A DNA stretch of 20,089 nt from Irineochytrium annulatum (taxonomy: Eukaryota > Chytridiomycota > Chytridiomycetes > Chytridiales > Chytridiaceae). The position numbers and the translations under genes were made by a program. Positions 7,750-19,770 of the stretch are shown here, piece by piece. The stretch is taken from assembly GCA_027600665.1 (NCBI GenBank), contig JADGJL010000485.1:1-20089 (forward strand). Direction: 5' to 3'. Under the pieces are notes generated by a model. It was given only the letters and a program-made list of their open reading frames with translations. It was not told the DNA's origin and made no database searches. How positions within the stretch are numbered: the stretch's first letter is position 1; each line of letters begins with the position of its first letter.

Positions 7750-10436
7750 ATGCTCCAAGCCATCACCCTCGCGCTCGCCGGGTCCGTCATCGGCCTCGTC
7801 TCCGTCGCGTCGGCCGCGACGGGGCCACCGAAGGACGCGGAGGCATTCCTCCAGGCCCACATCAGCGCTGACAGAATCCGCGACTACCATCACTACTATA
7901 CGTCGAAGGCCCACGTCGCCGGTGAGTCGGGCTGCGACGCGCTCGCGTGCTGGACATTAGGGTTGCTGATCATCGTCTATCGCAGGGACCGAGGCCGATC
8001 GCGAGCAGGCCGAATGGACGCGGGAGCGGTGGCAGTCGTTCGGCTTCGACGACGTGAGCCTGGCCGAGTATGAGGTCCCGCTCAAGTGAGCTTGCAACTT
8101 GGCCCCCGCGGATGCGCGCTGACAAATCCTGATCACAGTCTCCCGGGGGAGCGGTCTCTCACTTTGATCGAGCCCACGCGTTTTGAGGCCTCGCTGACTG
8201 AGGCATACATCGAGGAGGACGAGGCCTCGCATGACCAGCAGGCGGTTCCGACCTTCCACGGCTATGGAGCATCTGGCGATGGTGGGTGTGACAAGCGCTC
8301 ACGCGTGACCACTCGATTAATAAGCTACTTGACTCCCAGTGACGGGAGAAATCGTATACGCTGGCTATGGCAGGAAGCAGGACTACGACCTCCTTCAGAC
8401 CCGCGGAATCGATCTTCGCGGGAAGATTGCGCTGGTCAGGTACGGTCAGGTGTTCCGAGGGTTGAAGGTCCGTGGTGCCGAGCTTGCCGGCATGAAGGCT
8501 TGCATCATCTATAGCGACCCGGCCGACGACGGCTTCAGCAGGGGCAAGGTGTACCCCGAGGGCAAGTGGCGCCCGCCGACGGGCGTTCAGAGGGGATCTG
8601 TTCAATACGTGAGGCTCACACTTGGCTGTCTTCTTGCATTAACCGTGACGGAACAGCTTTCTATCTTTGCCGGAGACCCGACGACCCCGTTTGAGCCCTC
8701 GTGGCCCAACGCCACGCGCGTCCCGCTCAATGAGACGCTGACCATCCCCAAGATCCCGTCACTTCCCATCTCATATGGCGATGCCGAGCCCCTTCTCCGT
8801 GCGCTCAAGGGCCACGGCCTCTTGGGGAAGGACATTGAGGAGAGCTGGCAGGGTGGCCTCGACTTTGATTATTGGACAGGGTACGACGCCGTGTTCGTTT
8901 TTTCTCTCAGTACTTACCGGTTGACCGTTGTTGTGGCCAACATCAGCCCGGGCCCAGCAATCGTGCACCTGAAGGTCGAGCAGGACTACACCGTCAAGCC
9001 CATCTGGAACGTCATCGGCAAGATCCGCGGCTCAACCGAACCGGACCGAGCCGTATTCGTAGGGAACCACCGTGACGCGTGGGTGCGCGGCGCCGCGGAC
9101 CCAAGCTCGGGGAGCGCCTCGCTGATGGAGCTCGCCTTCGCCCTGGGCGAACTGCTGAAGACGGGCTGGAGACCCAAGCGGACGATCGTGCTAGCGTCCT
9201 GGGACGCGGAGGAGTATGGCCTGGTAGGGAGCACCGAGTTCGTGGAGGAGTTCAAGGACAGGCTGAACGCCACCGCCATTGCTTATCTCAACATGGATGT
9301 TGGGTCAACGGGTATGCTGGCCATCGTTTATGATGTGAGATTGCATGCTTAACATTATTTCTCCCGTAGGCCCGCACTTTCAGGCGTCCGCTTCACCCGC
9401 GCTTGCGCAGCTAATCAGGGATGTGACGAAATCCGTCAAGGATCCAAACACGGGTAAAACGGTGTACGAGGCTTGGTCCTCCAGGTACGCTGGCGTCGCA
9501 ACGGGCGACCTCCTCGACGATTCCTCTTCGGAGCCACTCCCCACCGCACCCTCCGTCTTCACCGTCCACCCTTCCCGCGACGCGACCTTCTCCGCCCTCC
9601 TCGCGAACCCACCGCCCGCCGTCGGCGACCTCGGGAGCGGGTCGGATTACACGGCCTTCCTGCAGCATGTCGGCATTAGCTCGATCGACATTGGCTTCTC
9701 GGGAATGGGCGACGGGATTTATCACAGCAACTACGACTCGTTTCGATGGATGGAGAAGTTCGGCGACCCGGGACACACGTACCACGCGGTAGGGGCGAGG
9801 GTGCTCGCGCTCATGTTGTTGAGGATTGCGACGGGGAAAGTCTTGCCGTTTGATGTAGAGGAGTATGGGCGGGCGCTTGAGGAGCAGGCTGCGATGATCG
9901 AGGCTGCGGTTAAAGGCGCGGGTTTGGAAGACGTTAAGTTTAAGGGGATGACCGATGCTGTTCGCGGGTACTCCAAGGCGGCGCGGTCGCTCGCGAAGGT
10001 CAAGGAGCAGATAGAGGGGAAGCGGACGGGCGGGCGCTTTATGATCCAGGACGACGACGAGCGACTGTTTGACAGCATCGTGGCCGGCAAGGAGCTGGCG
10101 GCGGTTAATGACAAATTGGCTTTTGCCGAGAGGGTACAGTTTTTTCTGCCTTGTGCTAATTCGGCTAACGTTTACCGCGAAGGGATTTATTGACCCCGAG
10201 GGCATTCCCGGCCGACCATGGTATCGCCACGTTGTTTACGCCCCTGGCCTGTGGTTCGGCTACGCTGCTGTATGCACTACCTGAATTTCATTACGTTGCA
10301 GTAACTAACGTACCCTCAACAGCAAACTTTCCCCGCTATCCGAGAGGCGGTAGAGGAAGGGTCTTCGGTTGTCCAGCAACGCGTTGACAAAGTCGTCGAA
10401 ATCCTTCGCAGGGCCGTCGAAGTCATTGCAGTGTGA
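7750..10436 (+). CDS. M28B metallopeptidase, glutamate carboxypeptidase II / transferrin-receptor-like
   Basis: A zinc carboxypeptidase-type hydrolase of the NAALADase family, expected to be secreted or membrane-anchored. Exons: 7750-7921, 7986-8085, 8139-8281, 8340-8608, 8657-8880, 8947-9311, 9370-10133, 10183-10269, 10323-10436; all GT-AG and in phase, 745 residues, close to the 750 of human GCPII. Order: N-terminal hydrophobic segment (residues 1-23, signal peptide or signal anchor), start of the protease domain, PA-type apical insert (about residues 100-270), M28 catalytic core, C-terminal dimerisation domain. All zinc and catalytic positions align by spacing with GCPII: His344 (NHRDAW), Asp354, catalytic Glu391 and Glu392 (WDAEEYG), Asp420 (YLNMD), His543 (YHSNYDS). 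The enzyme should therefore be active. ATG 7750 is the first Met after an in-frame stop, but an upstream exon adding a cytosolic tail is possible. The substrate is unknown. Confidence 0.93.
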
Positions 10437-11451
10437 TGGGGTTGTGTCGTCGGTATGGTGGAAATCAAAGACATTGTAAGCACAAGATGCTCCTCGTAGA
10501 GTTGCAACTAAAAAACAGTAAGTAATACAGAGCTTTTGCAATGTAGCAACTTGCAAACTGGTAACGTCTGTACTGTTAAATTCAGTCCCATTTAACACAG
10601 GACTTCTACTGTCGTTCATTGTCGCATACGTAGCAAAAGACATCATGATCTGCGACGATGTAATATATTCTGCCCATCTTCCCTCAAAGTCACGACAAAA
10701 TAGCCCACAAGGAATAAAAGAAATTAAAGCGGAATGGTTCGTCTGCCTTTACGTGGGAGAAATTCGTCCAAAACGTACAAGAGGCTATCAATAGACAAAT
10801 GACGGGATACAAAAGGCGTCTCTCGCTAACAACGGCACAAAATGAAGCATAAACAGGTTTCCATGATTCAGGTACTAAATGAACAACATAAGTGATATGA
10901 AGTAGGATTGATGGCGAGTGGCGTGAGAAAAAGGACATCGAAGGAATGCGAAATCGATCAAAAGGCTAGCGCCCACAGGATAACACTCGAGGTCAAAATA
11001 GACATAGGAGACAACGGTCGTTCGTTCACCCCAGCGAGGTAACACAACCAACCCCATTAAGGCACCCTTTCGAACGTCGAGGGAAAGAGGCGGGGTACTC
11101 GAGCACAATACGGATAGTAAACGAAGGAGGTAAAAAAGAGAGCGTTCATTAGATTGGTTATTTAGTGTAAAATAAGTTATATAAAAGGAAGCGAGCGGGG
11201 CGACAAAGGTAACCCGCTAAGACGAGACAACGATAAATAATAGAGAATGCAGTGGACACATAAAAGAGATTAAGACAGACCAATCACTCCACACACTCCT
11301 TGCCACTCGAATAAATAGGATGCAATATACTACTCGAAACCCCACGTCATCCCGAAAACAGTCCGCCTATACAAAGACTCCTACGACATAACGTACTACT
11401 CAATCCCACACAAATGATTGACATGATGTCCTCAAATGTCCCCAATTACTT
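10437..11451. other. Convergent intergenic region (3' ends of the M28 peptidase and cyclin genes)
   Basis: About 1 kb of A-rich sequence on the plus strand without a convincing gene. It holds the 3' UTRs of two convergent genes. An AATAAA at 10713-10718 is a candidate signal for the peptidase transcript, 277 nt after its stop. Minus-strand open frames at 10690-10938 and 10875-11108 have no recognisable content and no splice context. No repeat, tRNA or mobile element was seen. Confidence 0.6.
10713..10718 (+). terminator. Candidate polyadenylation signal of the M28 peptidase
   Basis: AATAAA hexamer inside an A-rich stretch downstream of the peptidase stop codon. Weak evidence, based on position only. 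Confidence 0.25.
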
Positions 11452-13776
11452 TCAATAGTACGGCATTGTCCCTTCGACGTTGGCACCACCGACGACGACA
11501 CCCTCCATTCCCGTACCAAGCGGCACGCCCCCCGCGCCATGGTTATGTGATAGGACTTGATGATGATGGTGCTGGTTATGGTGGTGTGGTTGCTGCTGCG
11601 CGTGATGCCCATAATGGTACCCCCCAAGAATCTGTTCCCACCATCTTCCAACAACCCCACCGGCCCCACCCGAACTGACGGCCACGTACTCCCCGCCGCG
11701 ATGTTGTTGCGCCAGCGACGACTGCCCAGGCCAGAAGTTCCTGAACGGCCCGCCCGCGTTCGCCTTCACGTCCTTCGGAGGCGTCATCAGGCCGGACGGG
11801 AAGTTTAGCACAGGACTCGGCCCAACGCAAGGGTCCTCCAGCTTTATCGCGCCAACGCGTTCACCCATGCACCCACCAACCATCATTCCCTGCCCGTCGA
11901 CCACGCTGGCCGCCGCCTCGACTTCCGCTTCTCTCCACGCCGTCGAGCCCCTCTGGCCGCCCTCAACCCACGCTAAAACTAGCGTCGGCGCCCCCATAAA
12001 CCTCGCGTCGACCGTGTACTTGTCCTCAACCTGCTTCGGCGGTGAGCGGCAGACCTCCTCGAGGCACAGGACGAGGCCCGCGAAGTGCGGGTCCGCGTGC
12101 GGCTCGCATCCGCACGCGCAGTGGCCATGCGCGCCAACGACGGTGGAGGGGGCGGCGGTTCCGGTGGCGGTACAGGCGACGGCGAGGCATGCGTCAGCGA
12201 GGGTGGACGGTCGCGCCCCGACAAACCGCTTATGAAAGAGCGTGAGCTCCAGAAGATATCGAGCGACGGCGCGGGCCTCGGGTGATATCGGGGTTTGATG
12301 TGGGAAGGAGGGCCGGCAACGGTGTTTGATGAATGTTTCGGCTGTCGGGTGGCCGAGGACAAACTGGAGTTTGTCCAAAATGAGGCGCTCCATCTGAATA
12401 AACTCTTTTTCCGAAAACACGTTGTTGCACATGTAGGTCAGGGTCTTCAGCGTGGGCACCTTGCCGTGGTTCTCCTCGTACTTTGCCGCGACCCACAGGG
12501 CGGTAATGCCGAGAAGCTGATATTTGCTCCGCGTGAAAGCTTGGCGGGAGCAACACCGGTCCAGGAAATTGATCGCGAGGTAAAGCGTCTCGGGGCGGAG
12601 CTCGCACTCGGCCTGCACCTCGATCAACCAAACGACAAGAATCTTGCGCAGCTTCCATGTGATCTCCACCTGTTTCTCCATGTAGTGAGGGTCGGGGAGT
12701 GTGGCGCTCTGCAGGGAAGGATCATCCGTTAGCATGCAAAAGCCTCATTTCTAACCAAGAGATTCAATCCAACCTCCATCAGCATCATAAAATCCTCAAT
12801 CTCAGGACCGTACTCGTCGCCCTCCGACGAGTCCACAAAGTCCTCGAAGACCTCGAGTAAATCCGAGGAGACTTGCGAGTGCTCATGTTTAGGATAATTG
12901 GCCTGCTGTTGCTGCTGCTGTTGCTGTTGTTGAAGTTGCTGCTGTTCTTGATGGGCCAGCAGCGAGTGGTGCTCGTGCGTCTGTTGCATGTCGTTGTGGA
13001 TGTGATGATGAGCATGTGATGAAGTTTGATGGTAGGGTAATGACGTTGGGATGGAATTGGCGGCGGTGGCGACGGATGAGGTAGAGGAGGATGCTGAGAT
13101 CGCGGACGGCGGCTGTTGGTGAAGATGATGAGTGGAGTGAGTGTAGTGCGTGTGAGCGTGGTGGGATTGAGGTTGGGGATTGTGAGCGTGGTGTTGGTGT
13201 TGTGAGTATATCGGAGGGATCGCGATCGCTGACGGTTTTATTGAGCCAAAATAGAAGATTAAAACAATCAAACCCAAACTAACCTGCTTTCAAACTCTTG
13301 CTACCAATATACCTCGTAGGGTCGTATGCTGACGCTGGCGCCGACATCGGTGCCACCGCATATCCGTAAAGTCCCGGGTACCCGCCCAGCCCGGTAATTC
13401 CATTCGCACCCGCGCTTGCCGCTGTCGCTAATGACGACGTTGTGCATGCAGACGTTGGCGCGGAAACCAGGGAGGACCCCGCTAACGACACATTCGAGCG
13501 CACCGAGGATGCGCCGGAAGAGGGCTGCTGAAGCATGAGGAGGAGGCTGATTTCGTCCGGGTCGGCCGGAGTGAGGGATGACACGGAGGTTGGAGCGGCG
13601 CGAAGGTACTGCTGCTGGTGGTGGTTATGCGGTTGCGGGGCCTGGTGGTGGTAATGGTGGAGGTGACTGGCGGAAAGGGAGCTATTAGACGCGATGTGGC
13701 GCGACTGCTGGTGCTGAGGGTGCGGCTGCTGCCCGGCGACCGCCGCAGCCGGTGGGGGTAAGTCCAGGACCATCAT
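11452..13776 (-). CDS. G1 cyclin, Puc1/Cln-like, with His/Gln-rich flanks
   Basis: Regulatory subunit for a cyclin-dependent kinase. Minus-strand exons 13776-13284, 13228-12774 and 12708-11452 give 734 residues in phase. Residues 1 to about 290 are low complexity, rich in His, Gln, Ser and Ala, with a Q10 run. The cyclin N-box starts near 300 (EIEDFMMLME, then LPDPHYMEKQ, LRKILVVWL, CSRQAFTRSKYQLLG, AAKYEE). VPTL and GHPTAE are shared with Puc1/Cln-type G1 cyclins rather than mitotic B-types. A divergent C-box follows to about 565, including a Cys/His-rich insert at about 510-524. The tail is His/Gln/Gly-rich. The Asp of the usual ILVDWL motif is Val here (residue 342); the KYEE lysine and glutamates are kept. 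The gag|gttgga donor of intron 2 is weak but matches family spacing; a second in-phase donor lies 18 nt downstream. The start at 13776 (Met-Met) is the first ATG in frame; the 5' end is uncertain. Confidence 0.85.
12903..12950 (-). repeat. CAG/CAA glutamine-repeat tract inside the cyclin gene
   Basis: On the minus strand this is a run of mixed CAG and CAA codons encoding Gln-Glu-Gln3-Leu-Gln10. The mix of codons makes it less slippage-prone than a pure CAG run. It lies in exon 2, between His-rich segments and the start of the cyclin box, and adds no domain. Confidence 0.85.
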
Positions 13777-14794
13777 GACGGGCGGGACGGGTCGAATGCA
13801 GGCCGTTCGTAGGTCCGTAGGTTGCCCACGCTCCGTGTCCCAGGGAAACACTCTCGCCGGTGCCGAGGAGCTCGATGCCGGAAACCAAAGCGTCCTCAGC
13901 CTGTTCCAATGCTAAGGACGGCGCGGGTTGGGCTTGCAGATCCCGCGAGCTGCGCTGATGCCGGTCCGGACCTGGAAGACGAGTCCTTCACCCAGTACCC
14001 CAGGAGGTAATGCTTCAAAAGTTGATAAGCGCGACCGTCGTTTGAGGATGAGAGAGGCGCCCGGCGGTTGCGGGGACGGCGGTGGTGGAGGAGGGGAGTT
14101 GCGCCGGACGACGACGGTGATGGCGAGGCGACCAATTCTGGCGATTTCTTGTTTGTTTGTGCCAGATGTTCGAGCTCCGCTCATGTGTATTCTTGTCCGA
14201 ACATCCGGATGAATGTTGTTGTTTCTCACGCAACGCGATCCTTTCAACCAGCACCGTCTGGTGTCTTGTTAGACATGGCGGCAATCGGGTCGCTAACGCC
14301 TTCTTCTCATCTGAAATCTGAGTGAACTGGCCTCATCAGCAACACTTGGCGACCAGGTCGCCTATCATGCACTTTGGGTGAAGGCATGCGGTTAGGTAGC
14401 CGAGTCAGCAACATGCTGGCGTGCTGCTTGCTCTTCGACATTTCATCGCCTCTTCATTCCCTTCGACTGGCAACGACGTGTATGGTTTCGCCTTGGATCA
14501 AGTGTTGTTCAGGAGCGACGCGTTGACAATACCTCCATGATGCAGAGAGCTTGAAAATCCGCACCGTAATGGCGAGCAATACGTTCAGCGCAGGTTTCGC
14601 TGCCCTGGGACAAAGCGGTCAACATGAGAGGAATCACAAGAGTGTCTACAAGAGTTTGCGTGTGTGTTTGCGATCATAATAATATAGCAGGCAGCAGGTT
14701 TGTGAATGTGTAAACTAGATACAATGGGGACATGATCCAAATCGAAATGCAATACAAAAACCCATTACACGCTCCCTGTGATTACAAAAGAACG
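13777..14794. other. Intergenic: cyclin upstream region and katanin 3' flank
   Basis: About 1 kb between two genes on the minus strand. The part nearest the cyclin (13780-14140) is GC-rich and open in several minus-strand frames. One of these (13685 to about 13980) looks fairly protein-like, but it has no ATG and no good splice donor into the cyclin frame, so I treat it as 5' UTR or a possible missed exon. A 15 nt palindrome lies at 14348-14362, and an ACGCGT site at 14518-14523. Positions 14640-14790 are AT-rich katanin 3' flank. No other gene was found. Confidence 0.5.
14348..14362. promoter_or_regulatory. Perfect 7+1+7 palindrome upstream of the cyclin gene
   Basis: GGCGACC and GGTCGCC flank a single A. 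It lies about 570 bp upstream of the proposed cyclin start. The form fits a binding site for a dimeric transcription factor, but no factor can be named from the sequence. Confidence 0.3.
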
Positions 14795-16942
<2,148 letters not shown>

Positions 16943-17132
16943 GAAGAAGAAAGGGAGGGCTTGTCAGTCAGCCAGCTCGCCGCACACGTCCCAGGCCGGA
17001 ACTTCCTCCACCACTCCCCCACGCAGTCCTCTGAGTGGGTATCCATCTTCTCTGCGCGCAGAACTTTCATGCCGGCAACCGAGGACCGTCGCCGCTGAAT
17101 CACCAAGCTCGACAACTGATTTTTGCCTGCGG
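16943..17132. promoter_or_regulatory. Short divergent promoter between katanin and the pseudouridine synthase
   Basis: Only 190 bp separates the katanin ATG (minus strand) from the most upstream plausible ATG of the synthase (plus strand), or 340 bp if the synthase starts at 17283. Both promoters and both 5' UTRs must fit here, so shared or bidirectional initiation is likely. No clear TATA or CCAAT box is visible. Just before the katanin ATG on the minus strand lies a pyrimidine run, CCCTCCCTTTCTTCTTC. Confidence 0.5.
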
Positions 17133-19005
17133 ATGCGAGCCTGCATGCGGCTTCTGCGCGGCCGGGCCCTCCTCCCAGCTCTCCCTTCCGCCCTGGTCCA
17201 CCCGCATTGGATGCCGAGTCTCTCGGACGCGCACCTCTGGGCAGGTCTTGCAAGGCGATCATCGTCGTCAACTCCAACTCCGATGCCGAGCACTTTTCTG
17301 ATGGAGGAGGGAGAGCAGGGGCCGGACGACCACCACAAGCGACGGGAGCCCGCCGACGGCGCTGGGGATGCGGCCGACGCTGAGGTTGGGAAGCAGGTTA
17401 AGAAGATGAAGGTGGACGTGGAGGGGCCCGGATCTGGCTTGCCGGATGCTATGGCGGTCGACGTGGCCGCTGCTCGGAAGCGGTTCCCAAAGCCCGGCGA
17501 CGAAGACTTTGTGGTAAAGCGGAAGGCAAAGAGGCCGAACCGGACGTCGAAGATGACGCCTTTCCGGGAGGAGCGGAGCTCACCGGCCGAGTTCTACTTT
17601 GAGAACGGCCTGAGGAAGGTCAAGCCGTACTGGTATATCCACCGCGTGCATGCCAAGGGCCGATGGCTCGGGAAGACGCTCTTCGACGTGTTCTGCACCG
17701 AGTTCCGGGATCAGACGCCAGAGTACTACGTGAGATTGTAGGATAACCCCCTCCCACTTGGGCCTTACCGTGTGTCCAAACAAACAGCGCGGCGCCATCG
17801 AGTGCGGCAAGATCAGTGTCAACGGCAAGCAGGTCGACACCACCTACCTCGTCCGCAACGAGGACCTGATCTCGCACGCCACCCACCGCCACGAACCCCC
17901 CGTCACGGCCGCCCCGATCACGATCGTCCACCGCGACGACACGCTCCTCGTCATCAACAAGCCCGCCAGCGTCCCCGTGCACCCGACAGGGCGGTACAAC
18001 CACAACAGCGTCGTCGGGATCCTGTGCTCTCCAGAGCACGGCTTCTCCATCGACGCGCTGTTCCCCGCCAACAGGATCGATCGCCTCACGAGCGGCGTCT
18101 TGCTCATCGCGCTGACGAAGGGACGCGCGACGGAGTTGATGACGTGCATGCAGGAGAGGGAGGTCGGGAAGGAGTACCTTTGCAGGGTCAAGGGCAAGTT
18201 CCCTGTGTCTGCGCCGACACCAGCGGAGGGGGATCAACCGCCGACGGCGTCGAGACCAGGGGTGGTAGTGTGCAGGGAGCCGATCAAGACGGTCTCCCAC
18301 ACGTTCTCGGTTAACATGGTGGCGCCGGACGGGAAACCTTGCGAGACCGAGTTCGAGCGATTATCTTATAATGGCATCACGAGCGTTGTCCGATGTGAGT
18401 GAATGCATCCCCTTAAGCACATACATTGTACGTCGAAAACTTATACGAGTACGCCAGGCAAACCTATCACTGGCAGGACGCATCAGATCCGCGTGCACCT
18501 CCAATATCTCGGTCACCCAATCGCGGACGACCCGCTCTACTGCACGGACGCCTGGGGGCCTGAAATGGGCGCCTTCGGCCACGTCGACGGCACGCCCGAC
18601 GACGTGATCGCCCGCCTCAAGGACACGTGCTTCCCGCTTCAATCCGAGCTCGGCCAGCGCGCGCCGTCCCCCACGTCCTTTGACGAGCAGCCGCCGGTGC
18701 CCGTGTATCCGCCACCGGGCCCGGACGACCTAATGCCGACGGCCGTCGAGGGGAAGACGATGCGGTTTGGGGACTTCCCTTGCGTGGAGTGCGGCGTGAG
18801 GAGGCTGGACCCGCTGGTGGATCAGCAGAGGATCTTTCTGCACAGCTGGCGGTATAAGATCCCGAGCCTGGGCTTGGACGTTGAGACGGAGCGGCCCGAC
18901 TGGGCTGAGGATGACTTCAACGGGGACCGGATTCTTCAGGAGCGCTTTTGGAAATTTGGGGGCAGGTGGGACGGGAGGCTCTCGGGGAATGTTGTGCCAT
19001 CGTGA
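17133..19005 (+). CDS. RluA-family RNA pseudouridine synthase (Rib2/Pus9/RPUSD2-like)
   Basis: Isomerises uridine to pseudouridine in RNA; the closest family is the tRNA U32 synthases Pus8/Rib2 and Pus9. Exons 17133-17729, 17788-18394 and 18458-19005 give 583 residues, in phase. After a poorly conserved, charged N-terminus comes FYFENGLRKVKPYWY, an S4-like segment (AIECGKISVNG), the synthase core with DTLLVINKPASVPVHPTG, the catalytic motif NRIDRLTSG carrying the catalytic Asp, CKPITGRTHQIRVHLQYLGHPI, and a C-terminal CVECG...DP...FLHSWRY segment typical of the Rib2/Pus9 group. No deaminase domain is fused, unlike yeast Rib2. The usual HRLD is NRID here. In-frame ATGs at 17133, 17145, 17211, 17283 and 17301 are all open. 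The longest form begins with an Arg-rich, acid-free stretch resembling a mitochondrial presequence, while 17283 would give a 533-residue cytosolic-type form. Confidence 0.9.
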
Positions 19006-19770
19006 GGTTTCGGTAGACTTAGCGAACACGTTCAAAGGTTGCTGCCGATATATCCCTTCTGCGTAAAATAAATAGAGCAAAAAAAGAAAGGATGTTGCCT
19101 TAACACGACACCATGATTAAAAAAATTGGAGTAAGTGGAATAATATTTAGGACTCCGCTGTTGAACATCCCCATCCGCGAGGAGGAGGACGCCCGTGACG
19201 GAGCGATGTTGGTGTGCTTTAGCCAACGATTTTTTAATGCCACAACTATTTGCGCCGTCGTCGTGGGCATGGCGACCCTCGTCAACTATCGAGGTTCCAT
19301 CTTTGCGTCCGACCCGTCTGACTTGCCTACCTGTCAAGTCTTCAAGTACTTACACACTGCGCCATGGAAGCTTAATTAATTGGAAGGTCTCTGTTCCACA
19401 TTCACGCATTAGCCACCCCACATTCCTCACATTAGCAATGTTTCTTCTGTGTCTGTCTAACAATGTGCAAACGTAGCAGAACACTGCACCAAATAGATCC
19501 CATAATGTTGCACAGATATTGTTTTGTGCGAGGACTTCCTTTCGCAAAGTGCTCAGCATATCGTTTTATGTAACTCTTCCAGCCTTGCGAGGGCAGGCCC
19601 TTTTTGCATAAAAATCAGAACGCTGCTTGGGTAATAGCAGCTGTCCTCCTGTCCTCCGAATCTCCACCGGATCACCAAGCCAGCCCCTCAGCCCCCCGCT
19701 ACCCCGTCTTTACTTCCAAGCCACCGTCAATCGATTTGTCTCTCACCGCATCGCGCAGCCAGAAACAACG
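19006..19770. other. Intergenic: synthase 3' flank and upstream region of the last gene
   Basis: About 765 bp without a recognisable gene. AATAAA at 19067-19072 is a good candidate polyadenylation signal for the synthase. An open frame at 19113-19379 (plus strand) has no recognisable content. The stretch 19630-19770 becomes C-rich, as in the 5' regions of the other genes here. No tRNA or repeat was seen. Confidence 0.55.
19067..19072 (+). terminator. Polyadenylation signal of the pseudouridine synthase
   Basis: Canonical AATAAA 62 nt after the stop codon, in an A-rich stretch. Its position is typical of a real 3' end signal. Confidence 0.5.

Noticed and set aside
10690..11108. Minus-strand open frames in the convergent gap
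   Set aside because: Short, AT-rich, no recognisable domain, and located where two 3' UTRs should lie.
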